A DNA stretch of 64,000 nucleotides from Agarophyton chilense. Taxonomy: Eukaryota; Rhodophyta; Florideophyceae; Gracilariales; Gracilariaceae. Every line of letters begins with the position of its first letter. Positions within the stretch are counted from its first letter, which is position 1. Under the pieces are notes generated by a model, which saw only the letters and a list, made by a program, of their open reading frames with translations, was not told where the DNA came from and did no database searches. This document shows, piece by piece, positions 10,396-22,100 of this stretch. Where the stretch lies: assembly GCA_030374765.1 (NCBI GenBank), contig JARGXX010000095.1:496001-560000 (forward strand). The letters are read 5' to 3'. The translations under genes were made by a program, and so were the position numbers.

Positions 10396-12156
10396 GGCTC
10401 CTTGCGACGGCGCCAATACCTGGTACGGAAGTGTGGGGGTATTGCGGCTGGGGGTTCGAGGGAGTCCCCTTCTGAGCCCTAGCCGTACCATCTGACGGTG
10501 TACTTCAGACCATTGTAGGTTCGCGTGTGGCCCACCAGACGGTCAACAGGAAATTCCTCTGAGATTTGGTCCTGATCTTTCAGGGGAAAGCCACCTTGAG
10601 GGTTCATATGCTCCGAGTTGTGAGCTTCGTGTGTGGGAGCCGGGTCGGGAGCTCCCGCTGTTACCGTTGGAGGTTACATTTCCGTCCCTGTTAGAGGGTT
10701 GTAATCCGGACCATCCCTTGGTAGGTCATCGTTCACCTCAATTGGGGTGGGGTCCTCCGAGGGTCGAGTACGCAGCGCTACAGCTCTGGGCTCTCGAGCT
10801 GAGGTGTCCGCCTCCATGCGATGTTGAACCGTTTCAGGTGCTACCGTAATACGGTCAATTGATATCGTATTCGGTATTCCGTCCTGGTCAACTGTAACGG
10901 TGTGGTCCGATGCTTTCAATACCTTATAAAGTCCCCATGATTTGAGTAGAAGCTTCGAATTGATATCTCTAGCAATAGCTTCATCGTCCGCTTCATCACC
11001 CGGTCGTGGTCTTTTACGTGAAGGCGGGTTGTCTATGTAGACATATTGTCCCGACGATACAGAGACCACTTTGGTTACCCTACGGGCATAGTCGGCCTTG
11101 TACCGCTTTTGGGCTGCAGTGAGGCGGCTCTCTGCATGTTTGAGAGCCCTCCCCAACCTCACAAGGGTATTTTGTTTGACTTGGGCAGGGGTCAGTATGC
11201 CAGCTGCAGTGCTGGGGGTATGATCCCTCTGCACTACAATACCTGGGGGGTGTCGCGAAAGAACCAAGCCAAAGGGAGTGGTCTGCGTTTACCGGTGTAC
11301 CTGAAGGTTATAGGAGTAGGTGAGCGGTTTCTCCAGCTCATCCCACCCATTTTGGTGCTCTTCCGTATAGTGTCGTAGCCTTGATACCAATGTGTGGTTA
11401 AAGCGCTCGACCTGTCCGTTCGTCTGCGGGTGGTAGGCAGTAGTGAAATAGTGCTTGAAACCCAAGAGGTTCCAGACTGCTTCGAAGAACTTCGATGCCA
11501 AGCTTGAACCATTATCGGTAAATAGGTACAGTGGTGCACCATACGGGTAGACCCAATTGTTGAGGAACGCGATCGCCAGCGTGGTTGACTTCGTCTTCTT
11601 TAAAGGTATCGCTCTCGTGAGCGTCGAGAACCTGTCGGTGATCACTAGAATGTGCTGATACACATTCTTGGTCTTGGGAAGTGGTCCTAGAAGGTCTATC
11701 GCAACAAAATCCTGCGGACCCGCTGCTGGAAACAGCTTGAGGTACTTTCGATGCTTTCGAATACCACCACGGGTACGAACACAAGATTCGCATTGACCTA
11801 CAAAGGTATAGACATCATGGGCCATATGAGGCCAATAGAACTGTTGCCTCAAGGTGTAATACATCCTGGTGGCACTGGAGTGTTCCGATAGTCGCGGGTA
11901 GTGCGCGAGATACAAGACTCTCGGGCGCAGTTCCTTCGGAACCACCTTTTGAAGTCTAACATCCAAGGTTGACCTTCTCACGATGTACCCATTGTGGTAT
12001 ACATCGAACGGTGATCCTTTGAAACCAATTTGGTCAGCCAGGGTTCTGCAGTACGCATCCTGGGCCTGTTCTGAGAGAAATTCCTCTCGGGTTACGGGCA
12101 TGACGTTCGTTTCCTCTAGTGTCCACACGCCCGTCGAATTGGCCTCACATGAGGCC
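10396..12156 (-). pseudogene. Chromovirus C pol: integrase and chromodomain
   Basis: The frame runs from the piggyBac insertion to the chromodomain. It shows the H2C2 zinc-binding region (LAHYPRLSEH ... CESCVRTR), the integrase core with catalytic Asp in FVAIDLLGPL, Asp in LFTDNGSSLA and Glu in TNGQVERFN, and a C-terminal beta domain (SGQYVYIDNP). It ends with a chromodomain (EEFPVDRLVGHT ... YTVRWYG ... RTRYWRRRKE) at about 10559-10400. In-frame stops: TAA at 11289-11291, TAA at 10674-10676 and a TAG replacing the Tyr after RWYG. The frame matches that of the RT/RNase H part beyond the insertion, showing these are one gene. Confidence 0.88.
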
Positions 12157-12159
12157 AGT
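12139..12159 (+). repeat. Left copy of a 21-bp direct repeat around a 16-bp palindrome
   Basis: It contains GGCCTCACATGAGGCC (12141-12156). The other copy at 14852-14872 has GGCCTCATATGAGGCC, a perfect palindrome. The two differ at one base and bracket the piggyBac-like insertion. Both copies lie in the reading frame of element C (LASCEA here, LASYEA there), so they look like a duplicated target. Confidence 0.7.
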
Positions 12160-14851
12160 TCTATTTTCGAAAAAACTAGTAAAACTCGCTGGTTTCCATA
12201 CTGCAGCGGCGTATTCTATTTTCTAAGTAAAAAACTAATTTTCTAACCATGTTCCTCCTGCTTTAAAGTACATACCTTAGACAGTTGTCTTCAGTAGCAG
12301 CAGCTCAGTGGTTTCAAGACCGCTCGGAGACTGATAAAAACAGAGTTTAAACCTCGCTGAGTTCAGTGTAACTCGAAACCTTCTACGGGAGCTCGACTAA
12401 TTCTAAAAATTATTTTGGTCTAAGAACGCATTTGCGTCCACTTGAACAGCAGACAGAATAAGGTGACATATGCTAAAGGGATTGTTTCGTCAGAGACCAT
12501 AATATATCTACCAAGTTGAATAACGCGGATTGAATTAGTAGGGGGCTTAAGGAAATTTGAACTTTTGCTTTATACTTTTAAAAGATGCCTCTAAAAAGCC
12601 TTAAAAACGCATGTTGACACACGAACGTCAATGTTGTTGACTAAATGTTGCTCGAAATGTGATGAATGTCACGCAGATGATCTATAAAACACTCCTGACC
12701 GGTTTCACTGTGACATATATAAACATCCATATCATTGTACTTTTTGCAGTCTGAACAAACAAATTTGGATTTTTAAGTGGTCTTGCAGACTTTGCTTCGT
12801 CCTTGATATGTTTGAAACGTCAAAGAACCATCCAATTTCCTTCCTTTTCGATTGGTCTCCATTAAATGAATGCCGGTTCTAGCCATATATGGGTTTTCTA
12901 TTTCATCTTCCTCCTTACATTTTCTTTTCATAGTTCGAATAGCATCCCAGTTGTTATCTATTAATTCGTCTGCGAGATTACAATAGAAATTATGCGCTGT
13001 AAGATTCAATGTGTTTCCGTATGCACTCTCGTAAAGAATCCAAACATCAACCACGCACATTGCCAGCAAAGAAGTATTCACTTTGAAAGACCATTTTTTC
13101 CCTTCAAACTTCTGGAATAGCAATGGAAAGCGGAATTTTCTTTGTTATTCCATCAGTTGTCCTCCATCTTTCACGAGAAATGGGAGTTCCTGGTTGGGTA
13201 CTGCTACAAGTGCTGATGAAATATCTCCTCTCGCCGTCCACCCGGAGCACAGACATCAACTTTCGATCCAATTCAGGAAGTTTCGAAACCATTGACACGT
13301 GCTGGCCTCGTGCCGTCATCGTAAGTTCGGAAAGATTGTTAATAGGAAACCTTCTGGTGGCTGTTTTTACGACCCCAATAAATCGCATTCCTCTTTTTAA
13401 AAGTTCTTCAGCGGTTTCAACACATGCAAAATATGAATGGGCACAAACGATTCGATCAGTTGCGAACCAATTTTCAACAAGTCTCATTAAAACAGCTTTT
13501 CCATGTGCATGTTCTGATTCAAAAGGCTGTACATCTGGTTGCGTAGCTCCGATCGTGATTTCTATTTTGAGAATAGTTCCACTCCTTCCACAACACACTG
13601 TCTTTAATTCACAACCATTTTCAGGTTTCCTATCAAGAGCAGTGTAGTGTGGAAGTCCAATTTCAATCCAGTTCCCTCCAAGTCCATACCAACGTGACAT
13701 ACTTTCGTCCACGCACAAAGTGTGTGACGGAGTTACGAACGCTTTCCGATGGTCATTTATAGCTTTCAAAAACTCATAAATGCATGACCATCTGCATTCT
13801 TCTGATTTTTGATCGTTTTCAGAGCCACTGAAAACGATGAATTGCCGTATATGTTCAAACATATTTCGTGACATGATCTTTCCGAGCTGCGGAGATTCGA
13901 TATATTTAGAGAACTTGTCTTTAGACCAAAGCGATCTTCTATTTGAAAACTCGAAGCGTGTCATTAACACCATCAAACCGAAAAACTTCAAAATTTCACC
14001 TCCTGTACTTTGCTTTAAGCCTTTTTCTTCGAGCCGAGAGTTGGTAGATCGAACTATTTTTTCCAAATGAGCTACAGGAAACATCCACATGAAGAAATCG
14101 TATGGAGGGAGTCCCGAAGGTGCATGAATGGCGGATATAAAATCTCCTACAGGTCCCGTGACTTTCCATTGATGCATTTGCACTGGACCATTCAGAGTCA
14201 AGGATACATTTTCAGTTGTCCATTTCGTCGAATGACCTTCCACAAAGCTGTATTGCGTGTCACTGTTTGTCACAGTAGGAGGGCTCAACGGATTCATTGT
14301 GTGACATTGATCGCCATCCGTGACAGTATTTTGCTCTTCATTGTTCGAAACTTCATTAGTAATAGCAGCACCATTTATCTCCACGTTGGAATTGATGGCT
14401 TCTTGAGCAGTTTCCTGAACCGTGACATGATCGCCGGCTTTTACATTACAAAGTTTGAGAGCGCATATTTTCTTGCGACCAGGTAGCTCGAAGTTCATCG
14501 TGACAAAAATGTGTCTCCGATTATTTTTGACAACAACGTCCACTTTTGTAACACTTCCGCTGACCAGTTTCGTTTTCCATTGCGTGCCAAAGAAGTGTTT
14601 ACAGTCGCTCTCTGATGTGGTGAGACGTGCGCGGGTATGTACTCTGTTTCCCACTACACGACGGGGATCCATAGATGATGAAATATTTGATAAATTATGA
14701 AAGATTGAAGTAAAGATGATGTGTTTACAGGTTGTGGACGATCGTCCGTGATATTTCAGGTTGACGCCAGAAGAAGAGAGTGTTGAAAACGTCTAGGCAC
14801 AAAAATTTAAGGAAATTGACAAAGTTTACAAGAATTATCGATGTTGTAATT
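12160..14851 (-). mobile_element. piggyBac-like insertion within element C pol
   Basis: This 2.7-kb insertion carries a piggyBac-family transposase. It is bounded by the 21-bp direct repeats rather than the usual TTAA. I found no matching inverted repeats directly inside the direct repeats. 12160-12770 and 14675-14850 are AT-rich and non-coding. Confidence 0.65.
12773..14672 (-). pseudogene. piggyBac-family transposase (DDE_Tnp_1_7), frameshifted, catalytic Asp lost
   Basis: The first frame (14672-13104, 522 residues) has an N-terminal region with a chromo/Tudor-like segment, then the DDE_Tnp_1_7 core: GDFISAIHAPSGLPP, FFGLMVLMTRF, and the first catalytic Asp block SHTLCVDESMSRWYG. The second block reads IVCAHSYFACVETAEELL, where the family has an Asp before SYF; here it is His, so catalysis should fail. 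The C-terminal part (13123-12773), with LAMCVVDVWILYESAYG, lies in another frame, so one indel near 13110 breaks the gene. It resembles the PGBD4-like group. No TTAA target duplication is present. Confidence 0.82.
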
Positions 14852-14872
14852 TTGGCCTCATATGAGGCCAGT
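14852..14872 (+). repeat. Right copy of the 21-bp direct repeat (perfect 16-bp palindrome)
   Basis: GGCCTCATATGAGGCC at 14854-14869 equals its own reverse complement. See the left copy at 12139-12159. Confidence 0.7.
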
Positions 14873-16022
14873 GGTCATATAGACACTAGGGTCAGTATCT
14901 GCGTTGACATGTCTGTGTTCCGCAAATCACCTTCTTTAGGTAAGTCCCAACATCCTTCTAGGTGTTCGCTGGTACCATTTTGGTTTGATGACACCAAAAA
15001 GCAAGGGATAGAATCGTCCACCGGTTCTGTCTCTAACCCTGAGGTGTTTAAGCGTGACGTAGCGTCAGCTATGTTTTGCTTAATACCTGGACGGTACTAT
15101 ACGTAGTATTCAAACTCCGAGAGTCTCAACCTCCAACGGGCAAGTCTACCAGACGCATCTGCGAGTCCGAGGATCCACCTTAAGGCGTCGTGGTCCGTGC
15201 GCAACGTAAAGCGCTCACCATAAAGGTATGGACGGAGCATCAATATGCTCCACACTACTGCTAGACATTCCTCCTCGGTTACCGTGTAGTTCTGCTCCGC
15301 CTCATTCATAGCGCGGCTCCATTATCCTATAGGTAATTTGTCTCCGTTGTGCTGCTCCTGCATGAGACAACAACCAATTTGCGCATGGGATGCATCTGTA
15401 TCCAGCGTGTACGGTAGAACCGTTTTCGGTAACGCTAAGATTGGCGGCGACAACAGCGCTCGTTTCAATTCCTCAAAGGTATCCATTTCGTCGTTCGATA
15501 GATTCTCAAACCGTTCAGGTTCACCTTTCTGAAGCTTCTTGTTGAAGGGAGCCGCTATTTTCGCAAATCCCTTCACGAAGCGACGATAGACGTTACATAA
15601 ACCTATAAAGGATCGTACGTATGTCTGGGATCGTGGCAACTTGACCTCCTGTACGGCTCTAATGTTGCTTGGCACAACCTCTAGGGTACCAGGGCCTATG
15701 ATGTGTCCCAGGTATTCACCCGTTCTGGTAAAGCAGACGCATTTGCGTAGATTCAGTGTCACCCCCGCCTCAGCTAGAAGGGTTAGTACGGTGCGTACGT
15801 GTGCAAAGTGCTCTTCTACCGATCTGAAATAGATGATTACATCATCGATGTATGCCAAGGAGGTTGTCCATTTAACCTTCGAAAGGATGATGTCCAGCGC
15901 CCTTTGAAAGGTGGCTGGAGCATTGCGTAACCCGAACGGCATCCGCGTGAAGAGAAACAAACCTGCATGGCACGTGAAGGTCGTTTTGTCTCGATCTTCC
16001 TCACCTACGGGTACCTGCCAAT
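14873..16022 (-). pseudogene. Chromovirus C pol: C-terminal part of reverse transcriptase and RNase H
   Basis: It continues the frame cut by element B. WQVPVGEEDRDKT and MPFGLRNAPATFQRALD precede the RT catalytic motif YIDDVIIYF, then the thumb and connection, then RNase H (TLDTDASHAQIGCCL, LRTDHDALRWIL, RLARWRLRLSEFEYYV) and the post-RNase H spacer. Stops: TAA at 15322-15324 in place of the Tyr of GYWSR, TAG at 15097-15099 (CAG to TAG), TGA at 14875-14877. The 3' limit is the piggyBac insertion. Confidence 0.9.
16018..16022 (+). repeat. Target site duplication CCAAT, left copy (element B)
   Basis: CCAAT occurs here and at 27145-27149 on the two sides of element B. Element C pol is restored in frame when one copy and element B are removed (11,127 bases, divisible by three). 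Confidence 0.9.
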
Positions 16023-16906
16023 TCAAGGACAATGCCCTTCAAGGGAGTTTCTTCGCAGGACTTAGAGGTTTCGCTCGCTTGAGGGATAGCTTGGGCTATG
16101 ACAAGCTATACCGCTATTGCGTGGTGACGGCCGGTTAGGACCGGAAGTGCACACGGGTGGAACACGTTGACTGCACGGATGCCAACGCTCGAGTACGAGG
16201 CGTGCCACACGTGGCCCGGATTGTACCTAATGGTTAGTATTATTTAGTAATTTTTAGTATTTATTTAGCTACGCTATCGCTATTTAGTGTCTGTTTTTCG
16301 GGCGCGCGTCCACTGTCAGGGGCCGCGCGCCACACTACTTAGGACGTTGAGCACTGCTCCCCAGTAAAAACCCTCTTGGGAGACCAAGGAGATAGTCTTG
16401 GCTCTGAACTCTTCGCCTTCGGCGCGTCTTCACCCCATACTGCGTGAGCGCCCGTCGGACGTTAGTTCATCCACCCCTCCGTCTACCAGAGTGCTACCAC
16501 CACCGTGGGTTCATATTTAATCGCCGACACTTGTCTTAGTCTCTCCCCTGTATAGGGTTTCGCCCCCGTTTCCTCTTGTTCTTCTTTTTGGCTCTCGTGA
16601 GTGGCCGCACCACTCACCCCGCTCGTCCACCTCATACGAGTGTTTCCTCGCTCCTTTTCCGACAATCGCCGTGGTACCGCTCCGCCTAAGAATGGTCACA
16701 CCCGGACTTTGCCGTGCTCACCTAAACACTCTAGGTATATCCCGCCGGATTGGCCTCAGTCTTACACCCGACTCCGTCGTCCCTTTCCAGAGCGGCTCTG
16801 TTTCTGTGCTCCGCTGGGACGCGTCTCCTCCGCCTGAGGCGTGTCTCTCAAGAGAGGAAGATCCCGAACATCTTCGTGGTGTCTCCGCTCCAAGCGTTGT
16901 CCTACA
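16023..16906 (+). repeat. 5' LTR of chromovirus B
   Basis: Begins TCAAGGACAATGCCC (the 3' copy has TGAAGGAC) and ends GCGTTGTCCTACA. An AT-rich promoter-like stretch lies at about 16238-16290. It matches 26258-27144. Confidence 0.92.
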
Positions 16907-16909
16907 AAC

Positions 16910-16927
16910 CGGTCTCTCGACTTAGAA
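16910..16927 (+). other. Primer-binding site of element B
   Basis: CGGTCTCTCGACTTAGAA starts 3 bases after the LTR. It is a two-mismatch version of TGGTCTCCCGACTTAGAA, found at the same place in elements C and D (F differs by one base). The complementary tRNA would end GGGAGACCA. Confidence 0.75.
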
Positions 16928-17071
16928 GTTTGAGTCGGGCACACTCAGTCACGATTAATAGGAAAGAGGACTCACAAATTGAGGTTGATCTCAGTTGCCG
17001 TCTTTGAGGGAGTTTCTTGGCCCCACTAGCCGATCGGGTTTGGATACTCACGTGTAACGGATTTTGATCTC

Positions 17072-19132
17072 ATGTCGTCCAAAGACCGTCCGAGGACGCG
17101 GAGTGAAACCGGTGCACCGGAACCCTCGCAACCATCCCGTATCCCGGTCCGTTCACGGTCTCATACCGGTGGATCGACTGGCGTGCCAGGTGGAAGGACC
17201 TCGAGACCTCCTGTCTCTGATTCGACACCCCCAGCAAGTGGAGCAGGACCGGCGTCTGTCGCCGCCCAGATGCTCTCCCCTGCTAGGGACGTCACTCTCC
17301 ATCCCAGCTTTGCAGCTGTGGAAGAACAACTCCGCTCTATGCGGGAAGCTCAAGTCATCCTTGCAGAGGAGTTCGATTCCCTTCGCAAGAAGGTAAACGA
17401 CACTTCTACGCAGGATTTTTCTGAGGACCTCCGTGTCCTCCGTGCGGATGTGAACTCGATTCTAGAGTCCCTTGGTGGACCCTCGGCCTTTGTGAAGGAC
17501 GTTGCGGACAAGTTCTTGCGCGTCCGAAGCCGTCTCGAGACGTTGGAACAAACCCTGATGTCGGGGAATGATCTGGCCGAGCCGGTTGCAGTATCCCACA
17601 AGGGAAGAAAGAAAGAGAACCGCCAGGCTCGAAAGAAGCGAAGGAACATGGATCCCGAACCGTCAGACTCCTCATCCTCGGAGTCCGACTCTTCCGATTC
17701 ATCGGTGGAAGTAGCTCGCCGTGAGCGTTCCTCACGCTCTAAGCGGTCAACAGCCACCCATGGTGTGATCCGCGCCCGCACGAAGGGAAGGGAGCAGACA
17801 GGTTTGAAGGAGCTGAAACCGACCAACTCGCTCTTTAAGAAGCTCTTATCATACCGGTACTACCGTTTGGAGAACTCCTCTTTGGATCGTACACCTTGTG
17901 GTAGGGGAAGAGTGAAGGACTGTATTAAGCGAATGCAGCTCTCACTTCGCAACCGGTTGTTTTCAGGAGACGACACAATATTGGTGTTGGATTTCTTGGC
18001 ACGCTTTGTCGCGGAAGCTGACATCCTTGGAATGAACGAGGGACAGGCCTACATTGCCTTACCGTACTTCTTACGTGGGCTTGCAGAAGACAAGTATCAC
18101 TCTGTCAGAGGTTCATCACGCGCCTCCGAAGGAGGGGTCACATGCTGGCCTGAAGCAGTTCAGTACCTCCTGAGGTCGTATGCTACTAACTCCGCCATTC
18201 ATCAGGCTATACATGCCCTGCGGGACACTCGCCAATGGCCAGGCGAGTCGGAAACCGACTATTCGTCGCGCCTTAACAAGGAATTCCACCGCTGTGGCAA
18301 TGTTTACCCCGCTGAAGAGCGTTGTACCATGTTTTTCGATGGTTTGGACCCGGCGATCCGGACTCTTGTTGCTCGACGTCGAGAAGATAGACCTAAAGCC
18401 ACGTATTTGGAACTAGTGCAGTTCGCTCGTGGAGAAGGTGAAGCCCTGCGCGCACGCACTCCTGGATTCAGGCTTAGGTCCGCAAAAGCGTTGATGTTTC
18501 AACCGGGTACCCCGTCAGCTTCGATGATCGACGAACAGGCCTCTCGAAGGGATTTTGATAACGTGCAGCTAGCCAATAGCGACGTTCATTCCATCCCGAC
18601 AACGGAGTTACCCTCAACCTTGGACGAATCACAATACGTGATTGAGGATGACACGCTACTCTATGCGGATAATGGTCGCGTCCGTGCGCCACGCGCCCCA
18701 CACGAGAGTGGTAATGTCCGCTTTTCGCGTCCTGGTTGGAGAGATACCCGCCCCGCGGTGAAGTTCGCCCAGCCTCGCCACCCAACACCGGCTTCTGGCC
18801 TGACTTGTCATCTCTGCTATAAACCAGGCCATACTTCTCCACAATATGTGTTGTCCCTTCGAGAACGGGCACAAGTCGTAGTCAATTACGAGGCCCTATC
18901 CCTGGAGGGCAAAGCAGCTGTTCCGATTGCATCGTATATCCGTGCTCGAACGGATGTTACACGTCACGTGTCGCGTCCCCGAGCTCGGGTGGTACCTGCA
19001 CCGGAATCTCGTGTCACCGACATGGTCGGTCACCCCACCGCCTCTGCGGAACCTTCTGGACCTAATGCTCCGGCGTTGCCTGCTCAACGTCCTGAGCAGC
19101 CACCTCCGGCGGAGCAGGCCCAGAAAAACTAA
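17072..19132 (+). CDS. Chromovirus B Gag
   Basis: This is an uninterrupted 686-residue ORF. It has a basic/Ser-Pro N-terminus, a coiled-coil-like segment (about 75-170), then a KK-rich plus Ser/Asp/Glu-rich linker (about 180-230). The capsid-like retrotransposon gag domain follows, with TNSLFKKLLSYRYYRL, VKDCIKRMQLS, WPEAVQYLLRSYAT and MFFDGLDPAIRTLVARR. A zinc knuckle near residue 575 reads CHLCYKPGHTSPQY: the last Cys is Tyr, where element F has Cys, consistent with one G-to-A change. RNA packaging may therefore be weakened. It ends in TAA at 19130-19132. Pol lies in the -1 frame and follows directly. Confidence 0.9.
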   Translation: MSSKDRPRTRSETGAPEPSQPSRIPVRSRSHTGGSTGVPGGRTSRPPVSDSTPPASGAGPASVAAQMLSPARDVTLHPSFAAVEEQLRSMREAQVILAEEFDSLRKKVNDTSTQDFSEDLRVLRADVNSILESLGGPSAFVKDVADKFLRVRSRLETLEQTLMSGNDLAEPVAVSHKGRKKENRQARKKRRNMDPEPSDSSSSESDSSDSSVEVARRERSSRSKRSTATHGVIRARTKGREQTGLKELKPTNSLFKKLLSYRYYRLENSSLDRTPCGRGRVKDCIKRMQLSLRNRLFSGDDTILVLDFLARFVAEADILGMNEGQAYIALPYFLRGLAEDKYHSVRGSSRASEGGVTCWPEAVQYLLRSYATNSAIHQAIHALRDTRQWPGESETDYSSRLNKEFHRCGNVYPAEERCTMFFDGLDPAIRTLVARRREDRPKATYLELVQFARGEGEALRARTPGFRLRSAKALMFQPGTPSASMIDEQASRRDFDNVQLANSDVHSIPTTELPSTLDESQYVIEDDTLLYADNGRVRAPRAPHESGNVRFSRPGWRDTRPAVKFAQPRHPTPASGLTCHLCYKPGHTSPQYVLSLRERAQVVVNYEALSLEGKAAVPIASYIRARTDVTRHVSRPRARVVPAPESRVTDMVGHPTASAEPSGPNAPALPAQRPEQPPPAEQAQKN

Positions 19133-19134
19133 AT

Positions 19135-22100
19135 GTGGGAGTCTCCTCTCAAGGAGGGGCGCCCTCAGAGTCGAGGTCGACGGCGCCCGAGGCGTCCAAG
19201 CCTCGCTCCCCGGTCAAAATCCTTTCAAGGAAGGAGGCCGTCCGTGACGTGAACTTGGAACACTTTAGTGTTCTGCGTCTTCCGTGGAAACGTGTTTCCC
19301 ATAACCGGTTCCCGGATAGAGTTCTGGTGATGGCCAAGAGAAACTACAAGGTCTATGCTGACCTTGGCCTTTCACCATAGTTTATGGTGCGACACCTTAC
19401 CGTCTTAGACACCGGTGCCGGTCCGAACTTTGTCGTGGAGGAAGTGTTACTGCCTGCTTTGCAGTCTAGGATCCGCCGCGACCACGTCCCGGAGGTCGCT
19501 GACGCGAACAACAAACCGTTGGCTACGGTGGGGTTAATAGAACTGGTAGTCCGCGTTGGCGCTCGCGTGGTGAAATTCGACTTCGTCGTATGTCGGAAAT
19601 TAGCCGCCCCATTCATCTTCGGTTGCGACTTTTGCGACCGCTTCGTCGAAGCGATCTTCCCCCGCCAATGGCGTATCGAGATGGAGGATGTATCGTCCAC
19701 TCCGATCGTTCGTCGTCCGCTTAGGCGTGCCACGAAGAAGCATGTCCCGCTACCGGCAGCACAGGAACCTGGACCGGGTAACCGTGAATCTAATAAGCTC
19801 CGCGTCGCAGCGTCGTTGTGCGTCCCGCCTGAGTCCCAAATGATGGTGAAAGTAACCTCCCGTCAACACGGACTCGGGGTCTTACAACCATTGTCGTCAC
19901 TGTATGACAGGCACAGCCTCGCAATTGCGAATGGAATCGTCCATGTGGAGCCAAACCAACCGTTTCACGTGCTGATCGCCAATCTAGGGACTGTACCCCA
20001 GTATCTGGTGAAGAACCAAGTGATAGGGTCCGTCATGCCGCACCCCATCGCTTTGGTGCCGACAAAGCTGACCGCAGCTGACGTTGTCGGACTCGTTCAC
20101 TCTAAGGAGGGGGAAAGCCCGGAACCCGTTACATCGCCGGTAACCGGGGCTCAACCTGTAACATGAGGGACGCAGCCCGTTTCAACGAATGGTGACCGCC
20201 CCGATCCAGTCCAAGAACTCGAGGACCTGGATCATAGCCACGTCCCGGAGTCATACCCCCATCGATTGCGAGATCTTTTAAGGGACTTCACCACTATGTG
20301 GGACGGCTCCCTTGGTGAGATTGCCCCTACGGAACACCGGATTGATTTGCTACCGGACACCCGACCCATCTCTCAGCACCCATACCGTGCCGGACCCGCC
20401 GCACGCGCGGAGGAAAAGGCACAAGTGGATAAAATGCTTCGAGCAGGAGTCATTGAACCGGCTCAGTCGCCGTGGGCTTCTCCAGTAGTACTGGCTCCAA
20501 AGCAGGATGGTTCCTGGAGGTTTTGCGTCGACTACCGTCGGTTGATTGCCGTCACCGTCAAGGACGTGTATCCAATCCCAAGAGTGGACGAGTACATTGA
20601 CTCGCTGGGCACTGCCACCGTCTTTACAACCCAGGACGCCAATTGGGGATACTGGCAAGCTCCGGTAACGAAGCAAGACCAGGATAAAACCGCTTTCGCG
20701 TGTCACTCCGGTCTCTACCGTTTCAAACGGATGCCTTTTGGTGTTACCAACTCCCCCGCTACTTTCCAGCGAGCCATTGAAATCCTATTGGCCCGCTTCA
20801 AATGGCGTACCTGCCTGGTCTACCTGGATGACATAGTCGTCTTCTCAGATAATCTGGACAAACATCTCACTCATGTGAGGGATATCATGACCACGCTTCG
20901 AGATGCGGGTGTCACTCTTAATTTGAAGAAATGTGACTTCTTCACGGACACCGCGAAGTATCTCGGCCATGTTATCCGTCCAGGACGTGTTACAATCGAG
21001 GAGACTCGTGTTAAGTCACTCAAAGAGGCTAAAGAACCGCGAACGCAAACCGAGCTTCGTTCCATTCTGGTACTCGCAAACGTCTACCGACGATTTATCC
21101 CGCACTTTGCGGACAAGGCTGCACCGTTAAACGCGCTTTTGCGGAAATGCCAACCACCAAAACTGGACCCCTTCACCCCCGTTCAAACGGAATCTTTCAA
21201 CTCTCTTAAGGATTCTGTCGTCTTCGCCCCGATCCTCTCGTTGCCCAAGCCCGGCAGGCCCTTCACCGTAGATACGGACGCCAGCGACTACCAAGTAGGT
21301 TGTGCACTGTTTCAAACTGCACCCAATGGGGAAAGACGCCCCGTAGGGTACTGGTCCCGGTCGCTAAACGTCCACGAGAAAAATAACAACTCCGTCTCGG
21401 AGAAGGATTGCCTTGAAGTAGTGTGGGCATTACAAACGTTGCGCCCCTATCTCATGGGTAATCATTTCACCGTTTTTACGGACCACGCATCACTTCGATG
21501 GCTATTCCCCATCTCGGAGCCTTCAGGCCGCTTGATGCGTTGGCGTCTCCGTCTAGCGGAATTTGACTTTGACGTGCAGTACCGAAAAGGATCGTGCAAC
21601 ACCCAAGCCGATGCTCTCTCCCGCCTGGTCACTACTGGCGAAGCACTACCCGTCAAAGAAGATGAAATACCCTGCTTTGCATTGAATGGCGACGACGCTA
21701 TCATCGAGGACGAGGAACGAGACACGGACTCTTCAAATTCCGGTTCCGAATTGGACGACTTTCTTCTCTCGGAAGATTCCGAGAAACTCTTACCAGGGAA
21801 CTTCGTACCTGTTACTCCAGAGGAGATGATACGGGAGCATTTCGCTGACCCGTTCTGCGCGAAGGTTCGCGCTCAACTCAATGGAGGAGGTACTCTCCCC
21901 TTTCAGGTCAATGACGCCGGATACCTTGCACGGACCGTCGGATCGCACCCACAAATCGTGGTACCACATAAGCTCCAGTCGAGAGTATTGCGGATGTCGC
22001 ACTACTCCACTGAGTGGCCACGTCGGGGGACGGAAACTTTACCTCACCCTACGCCGTAACTTCTACTGGCCTGCCATGGCAGTGGACTGCTACGCAACGG

